Source: Spinellus fusiger
Lineage: Eukaryota; Mucoromycota; Mucoromycetes; Mucorales; Phycomycetaceae
Assembly (NCBI GenBank): GCA_025094145.1
Contig: JALLLS010000001.1
Coordinates: 310,001-374,000 of the forward strand
Length of the DNA: 64,000 bases
Reading direction: 5' to 3'
Below are positions 46,206-56,808 of the stretch, one piece after another (the stretch's first letter is position 1; every line of letters starts with the position of its first letter). Made by a program: the position numbers and the translations under genes. A model generated the notes under the pieces. It searched no databases. It saw only the letters and a program-made list of their open reading frames with translations, and was not told where the DNA came from.

Positions 46206-47479
46206 ATGACTACCAACGACAAAGAAAGTGAAGGCTCTCAATCCCCCACCAGTGACAAAGAAGATATGGACACCAGTCTGATTGATGTTGACAGTGATGC
46301 AGGCCTGAGTTCAGTGACGACACCCAGCACCAGTCAAGGCTCCACCACACGCTCCCGCCGTCCTCGCTATCGGTTTGATAATGACGGCACGTGTCGTCGT
46401 AATGAATTGTTATTGCAGCAGGTGATGCATCTGTCGCCCTTTATGGCACCCCATGGAGGGGCCCTTCGATTATGGGAGCAGATTGCCGACCACTGCAATA
46501 GTGTGCAGGACCTGAGGGTGGCCAACCCTAAAGACCCCATTCTGACAGCACACAATGCCCGTGTTCACTTTAAAGACCTGATGACACGCTATGGGAAGGA
46601 AGGTCTGGTTGTGGGTGTGCATGACCAGGAGCCTCCCGACAGTTACCAGAAGCTACTTGCAGATGTCTATCATCAGGTAATTCATATAGACAGAATAGAC
46701 AGATAGATAGGTAGATAGATAGACAGACAGACAGACAGATATGAATATGTAGTGTTGCCAGAACACAACCACATCAGAGAGATACTCACTGTCCTTAGTG
46801 GAAGAATGTACAGAGCATGAAGAGCGAGAAACAAATGGTCCTCGGCAAACGGTCCTCGGGACAGCGCATGGAGGACATGGGGGCGCGTGTGCGTCAAAGA
46901 CCTATTGTGTCCAATGCAGTTCTGGACCGTCCTGCCCCTACACGAGAGGGACTTCCACTGGCCCATTCTCATACGCCTACAGTGATGCAGCCCATGCAGC
47001 CCATGCAGCCCCACCCTCAACCACGTACAAATGTGCGTATTGCCCCAGAGCCCATGCCATTGACGCATCCAGTGGCTCAGCCCACCCTGACTCGTCTCCA
47101 CCCATCATTACCCCGGGCAATAGAAGAACTGCCAAGATCCCGGTTGGAAGGCCATGAGAATGCGTCCACCACAGTAAGTTGAGAAGAAGAAAGAAGGAGA
47201 GAGAAGGAGAGACTGACAAAGAGGGTGCATTAGGAATTGCTTGAGGCTATTCTTAGTCATTTGCAGCAGACAGAAGATAAGAGAGCAAAACGGAATGAGG
47301 AGGCAGTACGGAAGGCTGCAGAAACAGAGCAAATGGCTGCTTCAAGAGAAGCTCAGAGGAGAGAAGATGCTGATGGACGGGAAAGACGGTTCCAGGAGCT
47401 CATGGTGCATATGCAGCAAAGTACATTGGCCGTACTCTCAAGACTAGCAGAACTCCAAACACAGTCCACACAGCGATAG
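46206..47479 (+). CDS. Myb/SANT-like putative DNA-binding protein with coiled coil
   Basis: Three exons (46206-46676, 46799-47173, 47234-47479) give 363 residues. The N-terminus is acidic and Ser/Thr-rich with a basic patch (TRSRRPRYRF). Residues about 60-145 contain LRLWEQIADHCNS and ARVHFKDLMTRYGKEG, a helical pattern with Trp and basic residues like the Myb/SANT-like modules of fungal hypothetical proteins and transposon-derived factors. The middle is Pro/Met/Gln-rich (MQPMQPMQP). The C-terminus (last 80 residues) is a predicted coiled coil (LLEAILSHLQQTEDKRAKRN, REAQRREDADGRERRFQEL), suggesting dimerisation. A nuclear DNA-binding role is inference. Intron 1 carries an AGAT/AGAC microsatellite at 46683-46741. 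The gene converges on the secreted-protein gene 130 bp away. Confidence 0.75.
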
Positions 47480-47608
47480 ATTGAATTCATTAAAAGAAGT
47501 CACTGTCATTTTTTATTCATTTCATTTGATTATATCACGCAACCTGCTGTAATTGAGATGTAAGCTAGTGGGAGAAGAAGAAGAGAAGAAGAGCAAAAGA
47601 AAAAGAAA

Positions 47609-48112
47609 CTACTGCTGGTAGGACTGGGAACGACACAGTGACTGTCCCACAACAGACCACGCCCCTTGGCCTTGGCCTTGTTCTTTAGCATTGGGGAATA
47701 GCTCTTTATAAGCTATAGGAGATATCTAAGCAGACAGAGAAAAGAGTAAGAAGGGCTTCTACACTGCCTTTAAGCGAGACTATAAGAGAGACTATAAGAG
47801 AGACTATAAGAGATGCTTCTTTACCTCAAGCAGGCCATACGCTGTACCATTGGCAGCACCATTCAGCTTCATTCTATCCACTGCCAATACATAGGTGTGG
47901 TGTGTATGAAGACTGTTGGTCACATTCATACACACATTGCACCCATTTCCATCACTAATCCCAGGAACAGCCGCCACATGTGTGTTGTGGAGAGAAGACA
48001 CACTGCAAACACTTCCATGATTGTCCACGGAGAAGTTGCCTTGAGTAATTAGAACAGGCCATTCAAACACAAGCGCATGAACTGCACCCACAAACAAAAG
48101 AAAGAAAAACAT
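47609..48112 (-). CDS. Small secreted protein, probable double-psi beta-barrel (expansin/barwin-like)
   Basis: Two exons (48112-47825 and 47725-47609) encode 134 residues. A signal peptide is evident (MFFFLLFVGAVHALVF). The mature part shows TQGNFSVDNHGSVCS, then VAAVPGISDGNGCNVCMNVT, VLAVDRMKLNG and LLEISPIAYKELFP. The order Gly-rich first strand with Cys, central C-x-x-C, valine strand with Asp, and final I-S-x-x-A-[FY]-x-x-L resembles the double-psi beta-barrel of expansin-, barwin- and RlpA-like secreted proteins. The usual Asp of the catalytic set lies in AVDRM, but other residues are not clearly conserved, so enzymatic activity is doubtful. A cell-wall-binding or loosening role is inferred. 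Confidence 0.65.
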
Positions 48113-48424
48113 ATATCAACAAAAAGAAGAAAAAAAAAGATAAAAAGACAAAAGAACAATTTTCCTTGTTTCTCCATGCTTTTGTGTGTGTTTGTGTGTA
48201 TATGTGTATAAATGTGTGTGTGTATGTGTGTGTTTTTTTTGCTTCTTTTGGCACTGAACTGGACTGATAAACTTCAATACACTCACGCCCTTTAGGATTC
48301 ATATAATTTCTCATTCAGGGTTTATTTGCATGCATTTCCCTCTCTTTCTCTTTTTAATATGTATATTTAGCTTTCTTTCTCTCTCTCTTTCTCTCTTTGG
48401 TCTGCGATTCTAGAGTGGATTGAG
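48113..48424. other. Intergenic between secreted-protein gene and COX4
   Basis: 312 bp with A-rich and TG-rich tracts (TGTGTG around 48183-48230). It holds the promoter of the secreted-protein gene and the COX4 3' end. Confidence 0.45.
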
Positions 48425-48989
48425 TTAGTGGTGGTGGTGGTCGTCTTCAGATCCAACAAAGTTCATGGTAAAGACAGAACCACACTCAGGACAACGGTCG
48501 TGTTCGTGTGACTTGTCCAAGTTGATCCAGATAACGTCATGAGCATCCACAGGGTAGCCTAACAAGCACCATGATCATTATTAGTTCTCTTCACATTAGG
48601 AAAAGGGAGAAGGGAGAAGGGAGAAAGAATGAGGGAAGGATGAGAGAAGGAATAGCCTTACCAGTGCAACCAACAAAGCGGATAGGATCATGGGAGTCCA
48701 CAACAATGGGGTTCTTCACAGTACCCAAGTGGGTCATATCAAGGGGCTCCATATCAAACAACTCTTTGCCCTGGAGCTTAGCCAACAACTCAAGACGCTC
48801 AAGACCAGTGGCCTGCTCCAAGTCAGTAGGCACTTCACCTGCCTTGCCACCAGGAGCTACACTGTTCTCACTGGGTTTGGCTACAGCAGAGTAGGAGCGC
48901 ACGGCAGAGAAGGTGCGCACAACAGAAGAAGAGGCGCGGAGAGGGGTGCGGAGAGGGGCACGGAGAGCAGCACGGCGAAGAGCAAACAT
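48425..48989 (-). CDS. COX4: Cytochrome c oxidase subunit 4 (animal COX5B homologue)
   Basis: Two exons (48989-48662 and 48558-48425) encode 153 residues. The N-terminus (MFALRRAALRAPLRTPLR) is an arginine-rich mitochondrial presequence. The mature part contains PTDLEQATGLERLELLAKL, LDMTHLGTVKNPI, RFVGCTGYPVD and the zinc site HDRCPECGSVFTMNFVG, as in yeast Cox4. It ends in four His residues, part of EDDHHHH. The protein is a nuclear-encoded structural subunit of complex IV in the inner mitochondrial membrane, on the matrix side. It is transcribed away from the ankyrin gene from a shared 308-bp region. Confidence 0.95.
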
Positions 48990-49109
48990 TGTCAAAGGAG
49001 AGAGAGAAAATACACAGTCGAGCTGCTAGTGTTTGTTGTGATTTCTTCATTCTCACGTGAGAAGATAGACACATACGTTGATCTGACTGGACATGGGCCA
49101 AAGACAAGG

Positions 49110-49117
49110 TGACGTCA
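49110..49117. promoter_or_regulatory. CRE-type palindrome in the COX4/ankyrin divergent promoter
   Basis: TGACGTCA is a perfect palindromic match for ATF/CREB bZIP factors. It lies 121 bp before the COX4 start and 181 bp before the ankyrin start. A further ATGACGTAG lies at about 49252-49260. A role in control of either gene is inferred. Confidence 0.4.
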
Positions 49118-49297
49118 CTCCCACTCCCACTGCCTTTCCCTTTCCTTTTCTTATTGTCCTCTTTTGGACATTCGGAGTAGAGAAGTGATCGACTGGGGAA
49201 TGAAGAAAGAGGCCCTCTTCCATTGCTCTATCCTATTTCTTTTGGCTTGATGATGACGTAGTCTCTTCCTATAACAACGGACACAGTTGTCTTTTCC

Positions 49298-50260
49298 ATG
49301 GCACTTGTTCTGTTCGTTGCCATGACACCTCATGTCTGTATTGATCTATTTCAGACTCCACTCACTGTATGGCAGGCAGCAGAAAAGGGTGACTGGCATT
49401 GTCTCTGCCACCACCTCCAATCCTCCCTCCATCCACAACACTTATTGAACAGCAGAGATCCCGTGACCGAGTGTACTCTGCTGCACAGTGTCCTGACTCA
49501 CCACAGCGAACCTTATTCTCTTGTCAAGCTGTTACTAGACTACGGCGTAGATCCCACCCTGTCCAATGTCTACAGTGTCCAGGCATTGCACGTGCTCTTC
49601 TTGCACTGTCCATCCCCCCTGCCATCCCTCCATCTGCTTCTCCAGCACTATGCTGATCCAAATGCAAGAGACGGCGATGATTGGACGCCGCTCCATTATG
49701 CTGCTCGTTTCTGCCCACAGCCACTCCCCGCCATTACCCTATTGACTCAGTATGGGGCGGATATTAATGCCACAGACAGTTGCTGCAAATCACCCATGTT
49801 TGCCCTTCTCGCCAACAAGGACTGTGGACAGAGCATGGCCTATTTCATTCGTCATGCCAATCTCACTCTCAAGGCCCCCATCACACTAAAGAACCATTCT
49901 TCTGTTGTAGGAACAGTTCTACTCCAAGCTGCCAAATATCAGTGCACAGCCTGTCTTTTGCTTCTTACGTCTCCCCCTGCCCAGTCCATCCTCACTGCAG
50001 TCATGACAGAGGAGGAGCTGACGTTGTGCACACAACTTGTGCTTGCTCATTCAATAAGCGAGGGCAAAAGAGACGAGGGCAAAAGAGACGCTGTGTCTGA
50101 TACCATTGTACAGCGACTAGAAGAGTGGCGTGCACGTCTTCCTCTTCCTCCCATCTCTCTTTATAGTAGTACTCTCCAATCCCTCTTTTATTACTACTCC
50201 TACTACTCCTCCTACTACTACTACTCCTCCTCCTCTTCCTCCTCCTCTTCTTATGCTTAG
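49298..50260 (+). CDS. Ankyrin-repeat protein with Tyr/Ser-rich tail
   Basis: This intronless frame encodes 320 residues. Ankyrin repeats are visible between about residues 20 and 190, for example TLLHSVLTHHSEPYSLVKLL, LLLDYGVDPTLSN, LLQHYADPNARDGDDWTPLH and LLTQYGADINATDS. The repeats probably mediate protein binding; no catalytic domain or SOCS box is obvious, so the role is unknown. The last 24 residues are almost only Tyr and Ser, encoded by TACTCC-type tandem repeats at 50190-50255, and so may vary between strains. A GKRDEGKRD direct repeat lies just upstream. The start is the first ATG after the divergent promoter. Confidence 0.85.
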   Translation: MALVLFVAMTPHVCIDLFQTPLTVWQAAEKGDWHCLCHHLQSSLHPQHLLNSRDPVTECTLLHSVLTHHSEPYSLVKLLLDYGVDPTLSNVYSVQALHVLFLHCPSPLPSLHLLLQHYADPNARDGDDWTPLHYAARFCPQPLPAITLLTQYGADINATDSCCKSPMFALLANKDCGQSMAYFIRHANLTLKAPITLKNHSSVVGTVLLQAAKYQCTACLLLLTSPPAQSILTAVMTEEELTLCTQLVLAHSISEGKRDEGKRDAVSDTIVQRLEEWRARLPLPPISLYSSTLQSLFYYYSYYSSYYYYSSSSSSSSSYA

Positions 50261-50541
50261 TTCCAACAGACCCATGTTTCTTATTCTTCACCAATAAACA
50301 CAGAGGGTGTGGTCCCTCATTTTTGAATCAGACAAGACTAGAAGCACTCCACACACACACACAGAGAAAAACCCCTTTTCTATTTCTATATTTCTATATT
50401 TCTGTATTTCTATATTTCTATATTTTTTATATTGAAGAAGAGTGTGTCAACAGGAATAAACCTCCATCACAAGGAAAAAGGACGGGTGTTGTAGAAGGGG
50501 AGTTCTGTCGGGAGATATCTGATCCTCCGACAACAACCCAG

Positions 50542-51666
50542 CTACCACTCTATCTCCGCAGTGGAGGTTGCCATGGTGACTGCAGATACGGCCTGAGTGG
50601 CCTTTGAAAAGGACAGCCATTCAATCCAAGAGATGCCTACATCCCATGTTCTCTTTTTGATGATGTAAAAGACAACACCACAGAAAAATAAAAGTCCCAG
50701 GAGTAGGGAGAATCTGTCCAACCAATCAGCAGACTCTAATTGAGTGACGAGACGTTTGGAGATGGACAGGAGGGAGCCAAGATTGCCATATTCAGTGCGG
50801 GTGGATGTCAGTGTCTTTGAGGAATCCGCTGTTGAATAAGGTGTAGGCGTGAGTGACTGCTTTCATGGGAGGAGAGGCATTGAAGGGTAAGGTAGGAGGT
50901 TGATTTTCCTTACCTAGCATAATGGCTGAGTAGGCACTCTTTTCCAATTCCTGCTGCATCAGTGTAGTGGTCTTTAAAAGTGCTTCTGTGACATCTGTAG
51001 ATGCCTTGAGGACAGAAGGATCTCTGTTCCATAGCCAAGGAAGAAAAGAAAAAGAAAAAAGAAAAACACAATCGCCAAATGTGCATGTTAGTGGGAGTTC
51101 TACTGACAGTAAGTATAAGATGGGTTGGGGTTACCTGTGACGTTGTTTGAGCTCATAGCGCTGTGCATAGCTGTCCTGGTCTTCTCCTTGTCGCCTGCCC
51201 AGTACTTCATGACGCTGACGTTTCTCTAGAGTGTCCAGGCGCTGTTTTGACTGGAGGATGGCCTGACGAGCAGCTACCTGTAGTCTATGGACAGTGAATA
51301 GGCATAAAAGAAAGAGAGAGAATGACACTTACTGTTTGAGTTGGCTCTGGTACTCTGTTACTCGTCCCATAATAGCAGCTGTCTCGGATTGACGGTCTTG
51401 TTGTTCAGCAAGGTGGAGGATGTTCTGTTTAATTATGAGTGTACTGATGAGTGTACTGATGAGTGTACTGATGAGCGAGTCATTGTACACTCTACACGGT
51501 CTATTCTTACTTCAATATCACGCTCTATACTGCGGAGGTCACTCTTCAGCAGTTGAACCACCTCCTGCTGCACTGCCACCGAGTCAACATGAGCAAGTCG
51601 TCGCATGTGGTGCTGACATTCTGCTGTAGACTGACGTATGTCTCGTAGCTTGTCTTTTGTTGACAT
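50542..51666 (-). CDS. SEC20: SNARE protein Sec20
   Basis: Five exons (51666-51511, 51424-51333, 51284-51135, 51023-50914, 50828-50542) total 795 nt and 264 residues. The Sec20 SNARE region reads LKASTDVTEALLKTTTLMQQ, ELEKSAYSAIML, DSSKTLTSTRTEYGNLGSLL and SISKRLVTQLE. It is followed by a single C-terminal membrane span (FSLLLGLLFFCGVVFYII) and a short lumenal tail. No HDEL-type signal is at the end (…EIEW). Sec20 works with Ufe1 and Use1 at the ER to receive retrograde COPI vesicles. N-terminal helices (about 1-120) are coiled. Intron 1 carries three copies of GAGTGTACTGAT. Confidence 0.9.
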
Positions 51667-51950
51667 GGTGACTGTGAAAGGGCTGTTTATTATTTCTAAT
51701 GCTTTACACAACAGGACTAAAATTAGGATTCCATCCAACCAACAACTCCACCAAAAAAAAGAGAGTGAGTGAGTGAAAGAAAGTGAAAGAGAGAGAAAGA
51801 ACAAAATAGAAGCGTAGTCTGATACGTTTGACTAGAAATAATAATAATAATAAACAAAAGGTTTTTGTTTTTGTGTTTTTTTTTTGTGTTTCTTTGTGTT
51901 TGTTTTTTGTGTGTTTTTTCTTTCTTTTTTTCTTTTCTTTGTGTGTTTGT

Positions 51951-52060
51951 TTATGGCTTAGAAGGAGCAGAAGAAGGAAGGCTAGGAGGAAGGCTAGGAG
52001 GAAGACTAGGAGGAAGACTAGGAGGAAGACTAGGAGGAGGTTGAGGTGTATCTGCTATTG

Positions 52061-52092
<32 letters not shown>

Positions 52093-53791
52093 GGTGGTAG
52101 TGTTGCTGTATTTGATGATAATGATGATGATGATAGTGGTGGTGGTGGTAGTGTTGCTGTAGGTGGTGGTGGTGTGAGAAGAGCAAGAGCAGTAGTAGCA
52201 GCAGGCACAGACACAGGCACAGCAGCAGCTACAGGCACATGCGGTGTAGGTGTGCCATGCGCTCTCAAGGCTGACTGAAGAGTACTCGACAATTGACTTG
52301 CCAACTGAGGAGGAAGCTGAGCAATAGCCTGTGGGAGGAGTTGAGCAATGGAAGCAGGAAGAGGATACTGCACAGGATTCAGTAAATGCTGTCGAATGGT
52401 ATTCTGGAGTTGCATTTGGAGATGGGCTTGCACTGGATTAGTGGGTCTTGGCTCTACCATAGGCCGAATCACCACCGGGACCTCTTCCTGAGGAGGCACA
52501 GGCACAGGCACAGCTACAGGCGGTGTAGGTGTGGGTGTAGGGTGGACAGGCATCTGCTTGGGTGGCGTTGGCTTGGGCTCCATCGGCACATCCTCCTCAC
52601 TGTCCGAGGTCTCTCTCTTGATCCGCTTCATTGGCTCGTTGGCTGGGCTTGTATAGCCACTCGGTCCCTTGGAGGCCACCCGCTTATTCCGCTTGTAGAT
52701 GCCATTGGTGAATTGTGGCTCTGCACTTGTATCAATGGTCCAAAAGGCTCCCTTGCCTGGTTCAGCATCCCCACGTGGCACCTTGACAAAGGCCTTGTTC
52801 AGTGACAGATTGTGACGGATAGAGTTCTGCCACCCATTCTGTGCCATTTGGTAGTAGGGGTAGTGTGTGGTGATGTAGGTGTAGATGCCATTCAGGGTCA
52901 TTCGTTTGTTATTGGTGGAGTTGATGGCCTGGGCTATTAACGAGGCATACGAGTACGGTGGTTTGGCGTCCTTGTTACCGTACGGATTGGGCTCGGGTGT
53001 TTCGTTGCCCTCTTCCACACTCAAATCCTCTCTTCCAACACTCTCCCGCAGATCCTCCTTTCTCTGCTGCTGTAGCGTTTGCTTCTCCAACTGCTGCGGT
53101 GCTGAAATGTACCCGTAGCTTTCATTGGGTGGTGCTTCCTCAATGTCCATGCGAGGAAGAAGGAAGATGAAGCACACCTCACCAATCTGTATTTTGGTTC
53201 TGTCTTTATTAGTCTGCTGGTTCATGGGGTTTACCTGTTCTCGAGTGGGACTGTGACTCCTTTTTCGATGAACTGCTCATTAACAAACGCACCGTTTTTT
53301 CCAAACACCATCATCTCAAAGCGCTGTGTGGTGAAGTTGTAAAACAGACGTGCGTGCTGACGAGACACTGACTTTGTGTTTCCTAGAGGAATATCAACGT
53401 TGTCTGGATTAGTGACTCTTCTTCCGAGTGTGACCTGGAGTGTGCGTATATAGTAGCAAAAGTCCTCTCCCTCTAATTTAGCATAGGCCTGAACTGGGCC
53501 TGCATCTACAGATGTGGCGTTGAGGGTGTTTTGTGGTGAGTGGGTGTGGTGAGATGAGTCGAGTGACGTGGTGGTCGTGGTGGTCGTAGTGGTAGCTGCT
53601 GCTGCTGTAGCAGTAGTAGTAGTAGTAGTAGTATGTGTAGTATGCGCAGTGCTATTTGTCCCTGCACCTGTTCCTGTGCTTTTACTTGGCATAGTGGCAC
53701 TAGCACTAGCACTCACAACCACACCACCTACACCCACGCCCACCATCACAGGCTCAGAAGGTGTGTCGGATGCTTCTTCAAAGGAAGCCAT
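51951..53791 (-). CDS. FHA-forkhead transcription factor (Fkh2/FOXK type)
   Basis: Two exons (53791-53235 and 53199-51951) encode 601 residues. The N-terminal 100 residues are Ala/Thr/Ser-rich. The FHA phosphopeptide-binding domain follows ([38 protein letters not shown]), then the forkhead domain near residues 245-335 ([51 protein letters not shown]). The C-terminus is Pro/Gln/Thr-rich, ending in repeated PPSLP units from a GGAAGACTA-type tandem repeat. FHA plus forkhead defines the Fkh1/Fkh2 and FOXK group, which in yeast drives G2/M gene clusters. The intron inside the FHA domain is only 35 nt but has a good branch site (ACTAAT) and is required, because the frame closes without it. Confidence 0.94.
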
Positions 53792-54503
53792 TTTAAACCA
53801 GCAATGAAGGCGAAATTCTCAGTTTACGGGGCCACTTTTGCACAGATTCACTGACAGCAAGAAGGGTGGAGAAAGAAAGAAAGAAAAATTAACTCATAGT
53901 GAACAAGAGCGGACACACAAATAGGGAAAATGTAAACAAACGCGCTTTCAACCCCTTCCACGCTACAGTGGCCTTATGGCAAGTCACTGCAGTGTTTAGA
54001 TTATTTTTATTATTTTTAATAGTCTTGCTATGAATATATTAATACTCCATGACTGTGTTTGAATATAAGTGGATCAGTGTAGGTAGAGAGTGTAGGTAGA
54101 GAGTGTAGGTAGAGAGTGTAGGTAGAGAGTGTAGGTCTAGAGTGAATGTACAGAGTGTAGGTAGAGAGTGCATGTAGAGAGTGCAGACAGACAACACAGA
54201 TAAAGAGTATAGATAAAGAGTATAGCTCATAATATAGATAGAAGTATAGATAGAAGTGTAGGTATATAGTAGAAATGGAAATGGAGGTAGAAGTATAGGT
54301 ATATACTAAGTCTCTCTGCTTAATAATGGCCTTGCCTAGGATGCCTCTTCTGTCCTAGTCATGACTGAAGAATAAAAAAGAAACATACTTTTCTTTATGG
54401 TCCCGGCTCTTAAATCCCTTGCAAGTGGCTTGGTTGTCTCCGCCTTCCCACAATGGCAGTAGCATCATAGGGAAAATAAATAAAAATATAACTTGCACGT
54501 CCT
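53792..54503. other. Divergent intergenic region between the forkhead gene and SAD1
   Basis: 0.7 kb holding both promoters. The middle has a 13-bp minisatellite (separate entry) and other short repeats to 54300. Nothing else is recognised. Confidence 0.5.
54077..54182. repeat. 13-bp minisatellite AGAGTGTAGGTAG
   Basis: About seven units close to AGAGTGTAGGTAG are read directly, the last ones degenerate. It lies between divergent genes. Confidence 0.9.
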
Positions 54504-56658
54504 ATGGAACCTCACACAAAACGACAGCGTCTGGACAAAGACACTCATGACACACTCGACACAGTTAGACCTTCTAGAGACCTGTACCTGGACACCATCA
54601 ACCGGCATATGCTGGACTTTGATTTTGAAAAGGTCTGCTCAGTCTCTCTTTCTCACTTGAACGTCTATGCCTGTCTTGTCTGTGGCAAATACTACCAAGG
54701 TAACGTCAGTCCTACTGGAATACCAGAAACACTTTCTTACTCTTATATATCTCTTATTATGCACAGGCAGAGGCAAGTCTTCTCATGCCTACTTCCACAG
54801 TATCCATAAAGACCACCACGTGTTTATCAACCTGCACACACTCAAAGTAAACCTCCTCCTTTACAGTCACAGCATACACCACAACTACCCTTTACTCACA
54901 GCACCTCTTCATTGACTAGGTCTATGTGCTTCCAGAAGGCTATGAGGTGGACGACCCTTCTCTCAGTGATATCAAGGTAAGCCATAGGCAGAGACGCGTG
55001 TCTGTGGACTCACATTAAATAGTATGTCCTGAATCCTGTTCTGACTAAATCCCAAGTATTGCAATTGGATAAGAACCTCAAGCCTTCTTATGATCTCAAC
55101 AATAAGAAGTATCTCCCAGGTAAGCACCTTGGCAGAAGATGGATACAACTCTCTTGTCACCATGATCAAACAACAGTAGCTCATCAACAAGCGTAGGATT
55201 TGTGGGACTGAACAATGTCAAGGCCAATGATTATGTCAATGTCATTCTTCAAGCCCTTGTACACATTCCTCCCATGCGTGATTACTTTATTCTTCAGGAC
55301 TTTGATAAGCTAGGACGTTCTCAACTAGGTAAACGTTCGAACAACACAGGCTTACACTGGGAAACGCCTTTTAAGAGTCCATTTGTTTATCTGCCTACAT
55401 CCACATACAGTAACCCGGTTTGGTGCCTTGGTAAGAAAGATATGGAACCCAAAGGCATTCAAAGGCCAGGTCAGTCCCCACGAACTGTTGCAAGTAAGTC
55501 TAGTGTAGCATCCTTTCTCTTTGGAATAAAAACAACCACTTTACTTATCTATTTACTTAGGAAATATCCAATGCTAGTGGGAAACGATTCAAACTGACAG
55601 AACAGAGCAATGCCATTGACTTTCTCTCTTGGTTCCTCAACACACTCCACAGGGATCTTGGTGGCAATAAGAAGAAAAAGAGCAGTAAGTCTGGCTGCTG
55701 TTCTAGGATGAATTGATCTGATACCAAAGGGACATGTCTTCTAGGCATTATCCACCAAATATTTCAAGGAGAAGTGGCCATGGACTCACAAAGAATTGGT
55801 GCTACAGGAGGACCAGGCAATAAAGAGGCCCTTTTGATATTTGATGAGGACAGAGGTAATTCTCTAAAGACAAAAAAAGAGAAAGAGAGAGAGAGAGAGA
55901 GAATAGCTGACATGGCCTATAGAAATCAAATCTGTACGTCTTCCCTTTCTTTTCCTTGCATTGGATCTTCCTCTGGCTCCTCTTTACCAGGATGAGACAG
56001 AAAAGAACATTATTCCTCAGGTCCCTCTTACCACCATTCTTGGGAAATACGACGGAAGAAAGGTCCAGGTAAACTACAGTCCACTGTCTATCCCCTGCAA
56101 GAACACATCCACCAATACTTTTATTAGGAAGTGGCCGATGAAAAGAAAAGATACCACATCACAGTTCTACCTGACTATCTTATCTTTCACATCAAACGGT
56201 TCAATAAGAACAATTGGACGACAGAGAAGAATCCTACCATTGTGAACTTTCCTATTAAAAATGTCGACATGTCCAACTGTAAGACAGAAGAACAAGAAAG
56301 AAAAAGAGATAATAACGCATAGGTGTTATTAGTCACCTGTGATCCAGAAGCACCCAATGTAGGCACACATTATGATCTGTTGGCCAACATCAGTCATGAA
56401 GGAAAGACGGATCCTGGTCAAGGCACTTACAAGGTCCATGTACGCCATCGTGGAACAGAACAGTGGTATCAGATTCAGGATTTGATTGTGGAGGAGATTG
56501 TTCCGCAGATGATCTTTTTATCAGAGAGTTATATACAGGTAAAGGAAAGAAGTACCAATACATATTGACATGGATATTAGATATGGGAGCGGAAACAGAG
56601 AGTGGATCCACTAGTGTCTGTTCAACAGGATAAACAAGGAGATGAAGTGAATAGATAA
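54504..56658 (+). CDS. SAD1: Tri-snRNP factor Sad1/USP39
   Basis: Twelve exons (54504-54699, 54767-54846, 54920-54976, 55023-55119, 55197-55328, 55411-55493, 55561-55684, 55745-55855, 55923-56068, 56128-56278, 56333-56538, 56581-56658) encode 486 residues. The N-terminal zinc-finger UBP region reads YACLVCGKYYQGRGKSSHAY and HHVFINLHTLKVYVLPEGYEV. The ubiquitin-hydrolase-like domain starts VGLNNVKANDYVNVILQAL, where the normal catalytic Cys is Asp, as in known USP39. It continues LTEQSNAIDFLSWFLNTLH, LIFHIKRFNKNNW and VRHRGTEQWYQIQDL. The protein is therefore an inactive deubiquitinase fold that holds the U4/U6.U5 tri-snRNP together for splicing. Introns are 38-110 nt; the acceptor before exon 11 is chosen by phase. 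SMG6 begins 150 bp downstream. Confidence 0.95.
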
Positions 56659-56808
56659 ATCTTGTTCTTCTTCCTCTTGTTCTTCTTCCTCCTTCTCTAG
56701 GGTGCTGTCATGGTAGAATCCATCCTTTTGACTCTCCTTCTAGTAGAATAGATGTCCACCTAGGCAGTGTGTAAGCTATAAAATAGGGTCAAGCAGAAAT
56801 CTATATCA

